The notes below the pieces were generated by a model. The model did no database searches and was not told the origin of the DNA. It was given only the letters and a program-made list of their open reading frames with translations. A stretch of 64,000 bases of DNA from CAZNKU01 sp045545235 (GTDB taxonomy: Bacteria > Bacillota > Clostridia > Monoglobales > Firm-18), in the NCBI GenBank assembly GCA_045545235.1, contig JAZQAN010000064.1, forward strand, positions 62,001-126,000, given 5' to 3'. The translations under genes were made by a program, and so were the position numbers. Within the stretch, counting starts at the first letter, position 1. Every line of letters starts with the position of its first letter. Below are positions 42,398-51,496 of this stretch, in pieces.

Positions 42398-43141
42398 TTA
42401 ATTACCCTCACTTTCTTCTGTAGTTACGGGTTTGGCATATTTATAATTAATTACACCCTTGTATGATGGAATCTTAATATCTGTCGCTTTGTTTATTTCT
42501 AATTCAATTCCCCATGCAGTTAATGTATCGTAAACACCGCCACGCATCAAAATTGCATTTTCCATATTGGTAGGATCACCAATTGCTTTTATGGTAAAAG
42601 GTTGTGCATAACGGTTATTATTAACACTTACAGTTGCACCTGCACACCTTATTTCCGAAGTTGAAATAATTCTTTCGTTATTAAGTGAAATTGCTTCTGC
42701 ACCTGAATCACATAATTCATTTATTATAGACAAAAGGTCTGTATCGTGAATAATGTAATTATTCATATCTCCTATAGTATTTTCAATGGTACTATCTTTT
42801 ACTGTTATTATAATACCATCTCCACTTACATCTACCATCCCGGCCATAATTTCAGCTCGTTCCAATTGGTTGAGAATTGTTTTGGAAAAATCACTGTTTT
42901 GTGAAGCTTCATCTTTAAAATCTTGAATATCCAATCTCAACGATGCATTTAGTTCTGTTAATTTTTCATTTTTTGTTCTGGCTTCATTAAGTTGTTTTAA
43001 CAAATCATCTATTCGAAGTAATTCTTCCGTAGCTGTTGCATGATTATACATAACACTTTTTATTTGCAGAGTAACTAAAAAAGCCATTACTAAGCAAATA
43101 ATACCGATTGAAAATATTGCACTATTGAAAAATTTTTTCAA
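42398..43141 (-). CDS. DUF881 family division-cluster protein
   Basis: A 247-residue protein with an N-terminal membrane helix (residues 7-28), a coiled-coil stretch (about 40-95) and the DUF881 domain (DGIIITVKDS, AEAISLNNERI, PFTIKAIGDP). Such proteins (YlxW/YlxX type) lie beside ftsQ and sbp in Firmicutes; the function is unknown, presumably in the divisome. The start is TTG 43141 with GAGGTG 7 bases upstream. Confidence 0.9.
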   Translation of the reverse strand: MKKFFNSAIFSIGIICLVMAFLVTLQIKSVMYNHATATEELLRIDDLLKQLNEARTKNEKLTELNASLRLDIQDFKDEASQNSDFSKTILNQLERAEIMAGMVDVSGDGIIITVKDSTIENTIGDMNNYIIHDTDLLSIINELCDSGAEAISLNNERIISTSEIRCAGATVSVNNNRYAQPFTIKAIGDPTNMENAILMRGGVYDTLTAWGIELEINKATDIKIPSYKGVINYKYAKPVTTEESEGN

Positions 43142-43158
43142 CTAATTTCACCTCAAAA

Positions 43159-43950
43159 TCATGTTTTTTCTTTAAATATGGCCTTGCCACCATGACTAAC
43201 ATCCAAATAACCAGCTTGGTTTTCTCCTAAACTATCATAAGCGCTTTCGGCCAAAAAATTAATTTTGTATTCTAAATTCTCATCATTTCCTATAATAATC
43301 TCTAAATTATTATTAACAATAAATTTGCTTTTTTCAGTATTTTTAACATCAATCAAAGTTACCATACCCATGAAATTCGAATTAGAAATAGAATTTAAAA
43401 TTCCTTTTATGTATTGTAATTGTATTTCATTTTTTAATCCAACAATTTCATTGACATTTGATTTTGTAACAGTAACTCCTGATATTAAAGGTATCTTGTT
43501 TTTTGGAGGCACACTATTTATTTCAAGAACTTTACTTTCATTATCAATATACAAATATTTGTTACCATGTTTTATATATGCGCAAACCTGGCATTCTTCA
43601 ACATTTATATTGATTGTAGAGGGTAATTTACGAGTAATTATCACATTTTTAATATAAGGGTTAGTTTTTATTAAATCAATTGATTTACTTTTATTAATGC
43701 GAAGTATGTTGTTACCTTTATATATTTGTGAAGACTTAACAATTTCCTCAGAAGTCACAAAACGATTACCAACACAATTTATCATTTTTATTTGCATAAA
43801 AGGAGCATTAAGTAAAACAATAATCAAAATTATAATTATAAACAAAGCAATAAATAAACGTCTTTTAATACGGTTTATAAGCGCACGTCTCTTGTAATTT
43901 TTTAATTTTACAATTTTACCATCTCTTGTTTCTTTATTTATGTATTCCAT
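43159..43950 (-). CDS. ftsQ: Cell division protein FtsQ/DivIB
   Basis: A 263-residue bitopic protein with a basic cytoplasmic N-terminus, a membrane helix (about residues 30-52), a POTRA domain (IKMINCVGNRFVTSEEIVKSS to RKLPSTININVEE) and the FtsQ/DivIB beta domain. DivIB stabilises the divisome with FtsL and DivIC. ATG 43950 has GGAGG 5 bases upstream, overlapping the murA end region. The sequence of the family is poorly conserved, but order murA-ftsQ-DUF881-sbp-ftsZ supports the call. Confidence 0.9.
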   Translation of the reverse strand: MEYINKETRDGKIVKLKNYKRRALINRIKRRLFIALFIIIILIIVLLNAPFMQIKMINCVGNRFVTSEEIVKSSQIYKGNNILRINKSKSIDLIKTNPYIKNVIITRKLPSTININVEECQVCAYIKHGNKYLYIDNESKVLEINSVPPKNKIPLISGVTVTKSNVNEIVGLKNEIQLQYIKGILNSISNSNFMGMVTLIDVKNTEKSKFIVNNNLEIIIGNDENLEYKINFLAESAYDSLGENQAGYLDVSHGGKAIFKEKT

Positions 43951-43961
43951 GTGTTCCTCCA

Positions 43962-45215
43962 TTATGATACATATGAAATATTAGCACCCATACTGTTTAA
44001 ATTTTCTATAAAACCATCATATCCACGATCTAAAAATTCAACACCATCAACAACAGTAATACCATCAGCATCCAATCCTGCAACAATCAGTCCTGCAGCC
44101 CCACGCAAATCAGAAGCACAAACATTTGCTCCATATAATTTTTCTACCCCTCGTATAACTGCACTTCTTTCAATAACACATATATCTGCTCCCATTTTAT
44201 TTAACTCGCTTATATGCTTAAAACGGTTTTCAAATAAATTCTCACAAATTATACTTGTTCCACAGGCTTTACATAATAATGGTGTAATTATTGACTGAAC
44301 ATCAGTTGGAAATCCCGGATGTGGCATAGTTCTTATAATATCAATAGGTTTTACTGTGCAATTAGGATATATAATCACGTTTTTTTCATCAAATTCATGA
44401 ACAAATCCACATCTGTTCAAAACAGAAAGAACAGAAAGTATATCTCTTGTGCATATATCGCTAACTTGTATTCTACTACTTGTAATTGCAGCGGCAATCA
44501 AATAAGTTGAAGCAACAATTCTATCAGGCATAACTTCATATGATGAACCATTTAACTTCTTCACACCATTAATTTCAATAGTATCCGTTCCGCCACCTTG
44601 TATATCTGCACCCATTGTATTTAAAAAATTTTGCAAATCAATAATTTCAGGTTCCTTTGCAGCATTGTGAATAACAGTCTTACCTCGACAACGGCAAGAT
44701 AGAATCATAACATTTTCCGTTGCTCCTACACTTGGAAAATCAAGATAAACATCATCACCGATTATCTCGTTGGTAAAACATTCATAATATCCATATTTTT
44801 CGTTGATAATAACACCTAATTTTTCAAACGCCTTCAAATGTAAATCAATTGGTCTTGCACCTAATTCACAACCTCCCGGTAATGTAATTTTTACATAACC
44901 ATACTTATTTAATAAAGCTCCCATAAATAAAATCGATGATCTCATTTTCTGAATTAAGGAGTCGGGCAACACACCATTAAAATCACCTTTATCATAAACA
45001 GCTATCTTCCCATTTGAAAATTCTGCATTATACCCTATGTATTTAATCAAGTTAATTGTATTTTGCACATCAGATAAATCAGGTGAATTGGTAATTTCAC
45101 ATTTGCTTTCAGCTAAAATTGAAGCAGCCAAAATTGGCAAAACTGCATTTTTCGATCCATGAACTGTTACCTTTCCTTTTAAATGAGTATTGCCATTAAT
45201 TAAAACTTTTTTCAA
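43962..45215 (-). CDS. murA: UDP-N-acetylglucosamine 1-carboxyvinyltransferase
   Basis: MurA starts peptidoglycan precursor synthesis by adding enolpyruvate to UDP-GlcNAc. The 417-residue protein has GSKNAVLPILAAS near residue 20 and the catalytic-cysteine loop LPGGCELGARPIDLH, so it should be fosfomycin-sensitive in principle. The start is TTG 45215 preceded by GGAGGTG. It leads the division cluster on the minus strand. Confidence 0.95.
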   Translation of the reverse strand: MKKVLINGNTHLKGKVTVHGSKNAVLPILAASILAESKCEITNSPDLSDVQNTINLIKYIGYNAEFSNGKIAVYDKGDFNGVLPDSLIQKMRSSILFMGALLNKYGYVKITLPGGCELGARPIDLHLKAFEKLGVIINEKYGYYECFTNEIIGDDVYLDFPSVGATENVMILSCRCRGKTVIHNAAKEPEIIDLQNFLNTMGADIQGGGTDTIEINGVKKLNGSSYEVMPDRIVASTYLIAAAITSSRIQVSDICTRDILSVLSVLNRCGFVHEFDEKNVIIYPNCTVKPIDIIRTMPHPGFPTDVQSIITPLLCKACGTSIICENLFENRFKHISELNKMGADICVIERSAVIRGVEKLYGANVCASDLRGAAGLIVAGLDADGITVVDGVEFLDRGYDGFIENLNSMGANISYVS

Positions 45216-45276
45216 AAAAACACCTCCGCAACACTTATACTGTATAATATGTTACAATATAAGTTGCGGTGAATTT

Positions 45277-47736
45277 TCAAATTCTTCCTACATTCCCATC
45301 CTGAGAAGTTGCATTTTCTTCAACATATGATTCACTGTCACTATTTGGATTATTTTGCGATATATTATTTGTATTAGAAACACTACTTTGTTCAGCAGAA
45401 TCATATTCAACATATGATTCACTATCATTAAGCGAGTCATTTTTCGGTATATCACTGATATTAGAATCATCATTTTGTTTTGCTGAATTTTCTGAGTTTT
45501 GACTTTCAACGACGCCGCTAGACACATTATCTCCACCGACAATATCGTTTGGCAAAGAATTATCACTATTATCGGTAGTAACTTTAGTTACACCATTAGA
45601 ATCAACATCATCTGCTGTTGTATCAGCTTCAACATTGATATCTTCACCATTTTGCACTTGAGTATCATTACTAAGCTCAGTAGTGTTTTTGTGAACAGTA
45701 CAATATTCGCTAGGCGATTTTGAAAGTTGCTGTTCAATAACTTTATCACTTGGGCATAATTCTGTTGCAAGTAAACCACTATCTGAACATATTTTTATTG
45801 GTGTATCAACAGTTTCATATGTTTCTTTTGCATATACAGAATTAGTCATAAACTTCTTTGAAGGAAGATTTTTATTTTCATGAACTTCCTTCATTACTTT
45901 TTTCCATAACGGTATAGTTGGATTTGTGCTGTAAAAACTCAAAGAAGAAGGTGTATCATAACCAACCCATACAGCAGCACAATAGTATGCTGTATATCCA
46001 ACAAACCAACGATCCTTATCATTATCTGTAGTACCCGTCTTACCGGCAACTGAATATTTTGAATTAAATCTTGCCTGTGTGCCGGTACCAACATCACATA
46101 CAGACTTTAATAAGCCATTAACCGTACGTGCTGTAGATGTTTTCATGGCAACATTGGTTTTGGTTTTTTTGTCTAAAATAACCTTCCCTTTACTGTCAAG
46201 AATTTTTGTATATGTTATAGGCGAATTATATACACCATCATTAACAAAAGAACAGTATGCAGCAGTAAGTTCCATATTTGATATACCCTTTGTTAATCCT
46301 CCCAAAGCAAGTGCCGCTAATGATTTATCCTCCGGAGTCAAAGAGGTAACCCCAAGCTTTTCTTGCAAGAAATCAAACGATTCATTAACTCCAAGTTTCT
46401 GTAAAATTTGAACAGGAACAGTATTTATGGATAAATCAACTGCATGTTTAACAGTAACATTACCTTTAAATCCAGCGTAATGATTTTTAGGAGACCAATT
46501 TCCAATTGTGAGCTTCCTATCGGCATAAACACTTGAAGGAGTAATCAAGCCTTTATTCAATGCAGGTGCATATACAGAAATAGGTTTTATAGTAGAACCA
46601 GGTTGTCTGAAAGTATCAGTAGCTCTATTTAAAGTCAAAGTCCCCTCTTTTTCACCAAACCCTCCAACTATAGCCTTTACTTCACCGTTATACGGGTCCA
46701 TTATGCATATTGACGCCTGTGGCACACCGTTATAACCACCTCTTAAATTAGCAGGATCCGAAAAAACTTTATCTGCAATTTTTTGAATATCAGGATCAAG
46801 TGTAGAATATATCTTCAATCCACCTGAATATAACATTTTTGTAGCTACTGATTCGGTATATCCATATTCTTCCTGCAAATCATCAATAACTTCTCTTATA
46901 ATTTCATCAACAAAATACGATTGTTTACTTATAGCAGAAGAATTAATTTTTCCAACAAATTTAAGTTCCTCATTTACGGCATCAACATATTCATCCTTGT
47001 TAATAAAACCAAGTTCATACATTTTTTTCAAAACAAGCTCTTGTTTTTCTTTGTTATCTTCAGGATGAATCAGAGGGTCAAATTTAGTAGGATACTGAGT
47101 GATTCCAACTAAAGCTGCACCTTCTGCAATTGTTAATTCAGAAACATCTTTATTGTAGTAAAATTTAGATGCACTTTTCAGACCATTGCAGCCTTGACTA
47201 AGATATATTGAATTTAAATACAATTCTAAAATTTCATCTTTTGAAAGTTTACTTTCTAACTGAATCGCTCGTAGCATTTCATTCAATTTACGATTGACAT
47301 TTTTTTCCGAATCACCAGTGAGATTTTTTACAAGCTGCTGTGTGATTGTGCTTCCTCCACGTGAAGTGCTGTTTTTAAAAAAATAATTGTATGCTGCCTT
47401 AAAGGTACTTTTAAAATCAACACCCGAATGCGAGTAGAATCTTTCATCTTCTATGGCAACTGCTGCCAGTTGAACATGCTTCGGAATTTCATCAAGATTA
47501 ACCCATACGCGATTTTCATCAGCATACAGTCTTTCGTATTCAACATATTCATTGGTTTGAGGATCAACACAATACACATATGATGAGAGATCAAGGTTAT
47601 ATTCATCTATATTAAGTGATTTTGTAATGTCTATTAATCCCGAAAATACACCAACAACTAATCCGATCAAAACAAATATTCCAACTAAAATGATTGATAA
47701 AAAAACTTTCAGGAAAATTTTTATAGGTTTATTCAT
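45277..47736 (-). CDS. Class A penicillin-binding protein (PBP1A type)
   Basis: An 819-residue bifunctional peptidoglycan synthase. After one membrane helix (about residues 8-30) comes a GT51 transglycosylase domain (EDERFYSHSGVDFKS, RGGSTITQQLVKNL) and a transpeptidase domain with SxxK in RQPGSTIKP, SxN in DLSINTV and KTG in VAGKTGTTD. The last 130 residues are a Ser/Asn/Asp-rich low-complexity tail in which DSESYVEE-like units recur, perhaps a wall-spanning extension. GAGGAA precedes ATG 47736. Confidence 0.95.
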   Translation of the reverse strand: MNKPIKIFLKVFLSIILVGIFVLIGLVVGVFSGLIDITKSLNIDEYNLDLSSYVYCVDPQTNEYVEYERLYADENRVWVNLDEIPKHVQLAAVAIEDERFYSHSGVDFKSTFKAAYNYFFKNSTSRGGSTITQQLVKNLTGDSEKNVNRKLNEMLRAIQLESKLSKDEILELYLNSIYLSQGCNGLKSASKFYYNKDVSELTIAEGAALVGITQYPTKFDPLIHPEDNKEKQELVLKKMYELGFINKDEYVDAVNEELKFVGKINSSAISKQSYFVDEIIREVIDDLQEEYGYTESVATKMLYSGGLKIYSTLDPDIQKIADKVFSDPANLRGGYNGVPQASICIMDPYNGEVKAIVGGFGEKEGTLTLNRATDTFRQPGSTIKPISVYAPALNKGLITPSSVYADRKLTIGNWSPKNHYAGFKGNVTVKHAVDLSINTVPVQILQKLGVNESFDFLQEKLGVTSLTPEDKSLAALALGGLTKGISNMELTAAYCSFVNDGVYNSPITYTKILDSKGKVILDKKTKTNVAMKTSTARTVNGLLKSVCDVGTGTQARFNSKYSVAGKTGTTDNDKDRWFVGYTAYYCAAVWVGYDTPSSLSFYSTNPTIPLWKKVMKEVHENKNLPSKKFMTNSVYAKETYETVDTPIKICSDSGLLATELCPSDKVIEQQLSKSPSEYCTVHKNTTELSNDTQVQNGEDINVEADTTADDVDSNGVTKVTTDNSDNSLPNDIVGGDNVSSGVVESQNSENSAKQNDDSNISDIPKNDSLNDSESYVEYDSAEQSSVSNTNNISQNNPNSDSESYVEENATSQDGNVGRI

Positions 47737-47877
47737 ACAATTCCTCTTTTCTTGACGTTATAAAAAACCATTAATAAATTCATCCGATATTATTATAACA
47801 CAATATAAAAAAAAATCTACTGTTTTTTGAATAAATTACATAATTTTTGTGAAAAATTTATATGGGTGAAGTCTAAA

Positions 47878-48171
47878 ATGAAAAAATTTTATATACCATA
47901 TATAGTATTTTGTATTATTACTCTAACACTAATTACATTTTCTTATAAAAAATTTGAGCAACCCGATACCCAAAAATGTGAAAAAATGTTTTATATGATA
48001 AAAACTACAAACAACAAAACTTATTTATATAATAAGAAAAAACAGTTGATCAAAGAAATTAATATTGATTTAAACAACTTAAGAAGATGTGATAAAGAGA
48101 ACTTAAAAAAAGGAATTATTATTAATTCTATGCAAGAGTTAAATCATATTTTAGAAGATTTTTCAAATTAA
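47878..48171 (+). CDS. Small membrane protein with a BofC_C-like domain
   Basis: A 97-residue protein with an N-terminal membrane helix (residues 5-22) and an outer part that matches the pattern of the BofC C-terminal domain: YMIKTTNNKTYLY, then DLNNLRRCDKENLKKGI and a final LNHILEDFSN. BofC restrains SpoIVB signalling in Bacillus sporulation, but short proteins with this domain are widespread in Clostridia and need not share that role. ATG 47878 has GGGTGA upstream; the open frame extends to 47827 without a ribosome binding site. It is a lone plus-strand gene in a minus-strand block. Confidence 0.65.
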   Translation: MKKFYIPYIVFCIITLTLITFSYKKFEQPDTQKCEKMFYMIKTTNNKTYLYNKKKQLIKEINIDLNNLRRCDKENLKKGIIINSMQELNHILEDFSN

Positions 48172-48197
48172 AAAACCGCACTAAGGCGGTTTTTTAC
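48170..48197. terminator. Bidirectional terminator
   Basis: AAAAACCGC and GCGGTTTTT form a stem around ACTAAG, with A and T runs on both sides; it serves the small membrane protein (plus) and the GH105 gene (minus). Confidence 0.88.
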
Positions 48198-49306
48198 TAT
48201 TTCCATATCAAATTATCAATACCGTTTCTATGAGCTTCAAGCATAGCAAGAATAACAGGCCCGAATGAATGACCATCATCGCGCACCGGCGCAACGTCAA
48301 CGAGATAAGGTTCGATTTTACCTACTCTTTCTGGTGTATCTCCCGGGCAAAGACATCCATGACAACATTTGTCAATTGAAAAATCTTCCCCAACACAATA
48401 TTTCATAAGACCAATTAACCCCTTTTCAAAAACAGGCATAAATGTATCTTTATCTAAAATACCAAGACGAATACCCACACCAAAACCATACAAAAATAAA
48501 GCGGTACCTGAAGATTCTTCCCAAGCATAAGGTTCAGTAATAATCTGTCTCCACAACCCCCTGCGATCCTGATACTTTATAAGTGCATTTGAAAGTGATA
48601 TATAACGTTCCAAAACCTCATTATAGCGCTTATGATCTTTTGGTAAATATCTGATTAGTTCTGTAAGACCAATATATCCCCATCCATTACCTCTGCCCCA
48701 GTAATCTTCAGAAATTGTAGTTTTATCCCCCATAAAACCTCGTGCCTGATGCAATAAGCCATTTGATTTATCAATAAAAACATCATAAAGTTTAATAGCC
48801 TGATCAATGGCGAAATCAATATATTTATTTTCGTTTAGAACAATACCTGCATATAGCATATATGGAGTAACTGCATATACAATATCAATCCAAATAAGTT
48901 CTTTTTCAGGGCAATGTGGCATACATAAAATTCCATCACTACTTTTTGGTGCAGCCATTGTCTCTTCTGCGTATTTTCTAACTTGTTCTAACTGATTATC
49001 AGCAAAATATCCCTTCATACAAGCCCATGATTTAGCTAAACCACCCACACGATAATTTGAAAAATTATGTTTAAAATAAAATTTGCTTGTTTCGAATTCA
49101 TATGGATATTTACCAAGCATATCATTAACTTCGTCCAACCATTCTTTGTCATTAGAATAATGAGCTGCCTGAACTGCACCAAACATTGATAAAATACCAA
49201 AATAATGATACATAACAGAGTTCCTTTTTATTATCCCCTTATCAATCATATCCTGCAATTCATTCGCATGGTGCCAAACATTTTTCGCAATTGTAATTGG
49301 TTTCAT
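48197..49306 (-). CDS. Glycoside hydrolase family 105/88 (unsaturated uronyl hydrolase)
   Basis: A 369-residue alpha/alpha-barrel enzyme without signal peptide, so cytoplasmic. The hallmark WGRGNGW near residue 205 and WRQIITEPYAWEESSGTA near 260 place it in GH105/GH88, which remove the 4,5-unsaturated uronic acid left by polysaccharide lyases (for example from rhamnogalacturonan). ATG 49306 has AGGAGG 9 bases upstream. It has its own promoter with an overlapping inverted repeat. Neighbouring AKR, AraC and GH2 genes fit a plant-polysaccharide use island. Confidence 0.88.
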   Translation of the reverse strand: MKPITIAKNVWHHANELQDMIDKGIIKRNSVMYHYFGILSMFGAVQAAHYSNDKEWLDEVNDMLGKYPYEFETSKFYFKHNFSNYRVGGLAKSWACMKGYFADNQLEQVRKYAEETMAAPKSSDGILCMPHCPEKELIWIDIVYAVTPYMLYAGIVLNENKYIDFAIDQAIKLYDVFIDKSNGLLHQARGFMGDKTTISEDYWGRGNGWGYIGLTELIRYLPKDHKRYNEVLERYISLSNALIKYQDRRGLWRQIITEPYAWEESSGTALFLYGFGVGIRLGILDKDTFMPVFEKGLIGLMKYCVGEDFSIDKCCHGCLCPGDTPERVGKIEPYLVDVAPVRDDGHSFGPVILAMLEAHRNGIDNLIWK

Positions 49307-49331
49307 ATTACATCTCCTCCTCTGTAAACAA

Positions 49332-49365
49332 ATTATACACCAGTAATACCTGTATGTAAATACAG
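49332..49365 (-). promoter_or_regulatory. Promoter and overlapping operator of the GH105 gene
   Basis: On the minus strand TTTACA (49360-49355), 17 bases, TATAAT (49337-49332). The inverted repeat CTGTATGTAAATACAG (49350-49365) covers the -35 box, as expected for a repressor site. Confidence 0.65.
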
Positions 49366-49399
49366 AATACAAGCATAAAAGTTAGTAAAACCGACATTT

Positions 49400-50587
49400 T
49401 TACTTATTTTTATTTGCAAGCTCGTTTCTTTCACGACATATATCTTTCCATTTTGGAACTTCCTCTAACTTTACAACAAGTTTTTCAATTATATTCGGTA
49501 TTTCTATTTTCTGTGGACAAAGCTTCATACACGCACCACATTTAATACAACTTTCAGGTCTTTTGTCTTCATCCATAAACTCAATTTGCATTGATGAAGT
49601 AAACCTTGCTTCGTATGATAAATCATTATATACATTCACAAACAAAGGAATATCGAGGCCTTTAGGACAAACATCACAGCAGTATCTGCATGAAGTACAT
49701 GGTATGGAATCTTTGAGCTTATTATCTGCAATTTTATAAAGCAAAGAAATTTCATTATCAGAAAGCGGTATATTATTACTGAAGGTTTTTACATTATCTA
49801 TAACCTGATCTTTATTTGACATACCACTTAAAATCATTTTAACACCTGATAAACTCATTAACCAACGAAATGCCCATGATGCAACACTTTCGTCAGGACG
49901 AATCTTTTTCAGAGTTTCTTCAGAGTTAACATCAAAATTTGCAAGTTTTCCTCCTCTTACAGGTTCCATAACCCAAACCGGTATATTTCTTTCCTGCAAC
50001 AGTTCATATTTTTCTTTTGCGTTCTGCAAAGTCCAGTCAAGATAATTAAGTTGAATCTGGCAAAACTCCATATGGTCACCATATAAATTAAGAAATTCTC
50101 GCAGATTATCAATTCTTCCATGAGTAGAAAACCCAAGATGTTTAATTTTACCAAGCTTTTTTTGTTCAATAAAATATTCAATAATCCCCCATTTTGGATC
50201 AGTATACACATTAATTGATTCTTCATAGACATTATGTAGTAGATAAAAATCAAAATATTCTACGTCACATTTTTTTAGTTGTTCCTCGAATATCTCTGAC
50301 GGATTATATGAATCACTTATACTATGCCCGGGATATTTTGTAGCAAGATAGTATGTATCACGTGGATATCTTTTCAGTAATTTGGCAACAACAGTTTCAG
50401 ACATTCCACCATGATATACATAGGCCGTATCAAAATAATTAACACCATTTTTCATGGCATAATCAATCATTTCACCAACCTTTTCAATGTCAATGTCTGC
50501 AGCTGTACCACCATCAACCACCGGTAACCGCATAGTACCAAATCCCAATTTTGATAAATTAAGTTCTTTAAATTGATTATATAACAT
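49400..50587 (-). CDS. Aldo/keto reductase with two C-terminal [4Fe-4S] motifs
   Basis: A 395-residue protein. Residues 5-290 are an aldo/keto reductase TIM barrel with the tetrad region FDTAYVYH, YLATKYPG and FYLLHNV. Residues 300-365 add CTSCRYCCDVCPKG and CIKCGACMKLCPQK, two ferredoxin-type cluster motifs. Such AKR-ferredoxin proteins are common in anaerobes; the electron partner and substrate are unknown. ATG 50587 has AGGAGA upstream and overlaps the end of the AraC gene region. It lies between AraC and GH105 in the carbohydrate island. Confidence 0.92.
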   Translation of the reverse strand: MLYNQFKELNLSKLGFGTMRLPVVDGGTAADIDIEKVGEMIDYAMKNGVNYFDTAYVYHGGMSETVVAKLLKRYPRDTYYLATKYPGHSISDSYNPSEIFEEQLKKCDVEYFDFYLLHNVYEESINVYTDPKWGIIEYFIEQKKLGKIKHLGFSTHGRIDNLREFLNLYGDHMEFCQIQLNYLDWTLQNAKEKYELLQERNIPVWVMEPVRGGKLANFDVNSEETLKKIRPDESVASWAFRWLMSLSGVKMILSGMSNKDQVIDNVKTFSNNIPLSDNEISLLYKIADNKLKDSIPCTSCRYCCDVCPKGLDIPLFVNVYNDLSYEARFTSSMQIEFMDEDKRPESCIKCGACMKLCPQKIEIPNIIEKLVVKLEEVPKWKDICRERNELANKNK

Positions 50588-50597
50588 TGCAATTCTC

Positions 50598-51368
50598 CTA
50601 TTCTTCAAATTTACCTGGGGTTAGCCCTGTATATTCTTTAAATTGTCTTATGAAATGATACTGATTTTTATAACCGGTCATTTCGGCAATTTCTCTTATC
50701 ATATATTTATTTTGCATAAGAAGTGTTTTGGCGTGCTCAATTCGAATTTCCTGCAAATATTTTTTTGGACTTATACCGAAAATCTCTTTATATATTTTAT
50801 AAAACCTTGACGGACTCAAATTAACTTCCGCAGCCATTTTTGATACATCCCAATCATCGTTATATGTTAGATTGATTTTGGAACGTAGAGCAGAAAAAAG
50901 CTTACGCACATCAGATTTCACAAAATTATTTTTTTTTGATTCTTCAACACTATGCATTATAGTTATAATTAGTTCCTGTATTTTCAAATCATTTAATTCA
51001 TTAGAATATTTGTTATTTACATTAAATTCATTTTCAATACTTTGAATAATCTTAGTTATTACATTGCTGTTTGGAATTTTATAAAGAGTATTGTATTTAA
51101 AACCGTATTTATCAATAACATTATCCATGTCGCCTTCAATATGAAACCAGTCGTGAATCAAATCACAATTTTCCTGATACACATTTTGATATGAAAATTT
51201 ATCGTATAAAATACAAGTACCTCCATCAACGGAAATATTCATATCATTCAAAATTATATTAGAAGGTGTTAAAAAATGAATAAATATATATTGATTACCG
51301 GTATCTTCCCGGACAATTCTAAAATCCTTATTTTCAGGCCATAAAGTTTTAATACAAGTTATTTCCAC
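50598..51368 (-). CDS. AraC family transcriptional regulator
   Basis: A 256-residue regulator with an N-terminal sensing domain and a C-terminal double helix-turn-helix (WDVSKMAAEVNLSPSRFYK, then IREIAEMTGYKNQYHFIRQFK). The start is GTG 51368, with GAGGTGG 6 bases upstream; the open frame before it covers the promoter. It is divergent from the GH2 gene and leads the AKR gene, so it probably controls the island in response to an oligosaccharide (inference). Confidence 0.9.
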   Translation of the reverse strand: MEITCIKTLWPENKDFRIVREDTGNQYIFIHFLTPSNIILNDMNISVDGGTCILYDKFSYQNVYQENCDLIHDWFHIEGDMDNVIDKYGFKYNTLYKIPNSNVITKIIQSIENEFNVNNKYSNELNDLKIQELIITIMHSVEESKKNNFVKSDVRKLFSALRSKINLTYNDDWDVSKMAAEVNLSPSRFYKIYKEIFGISPKKYLQEIRIEHAKTLLMQNKYMIREIAEMTGYKNQYHFIRQFKEYTGLTPGKFEE

Positions 51369-51387
51369 ATTATACCACCTCAAGGAT

Positions 51388-51416
51388 ATTATATATAAAA
51401 CAATAGAAAATGTCAA
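51388..51416 (-). promoter_or_regulatory. Promoter of the AraC gene in the carbohydrate island
   Basis: On the minus strand TTGACA (51416-51411), 17 bases, TATAAT (51393-51388), 20 bases before the GTG start. Confidence 0.8.
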
Positions 51417-51496
51417 TTTTAAAACATTAAATGATATTTACTTTTTCAAAAAAAAATAATACACTAAATAAAAAACATATTAAGGAGTGTGTAAAA

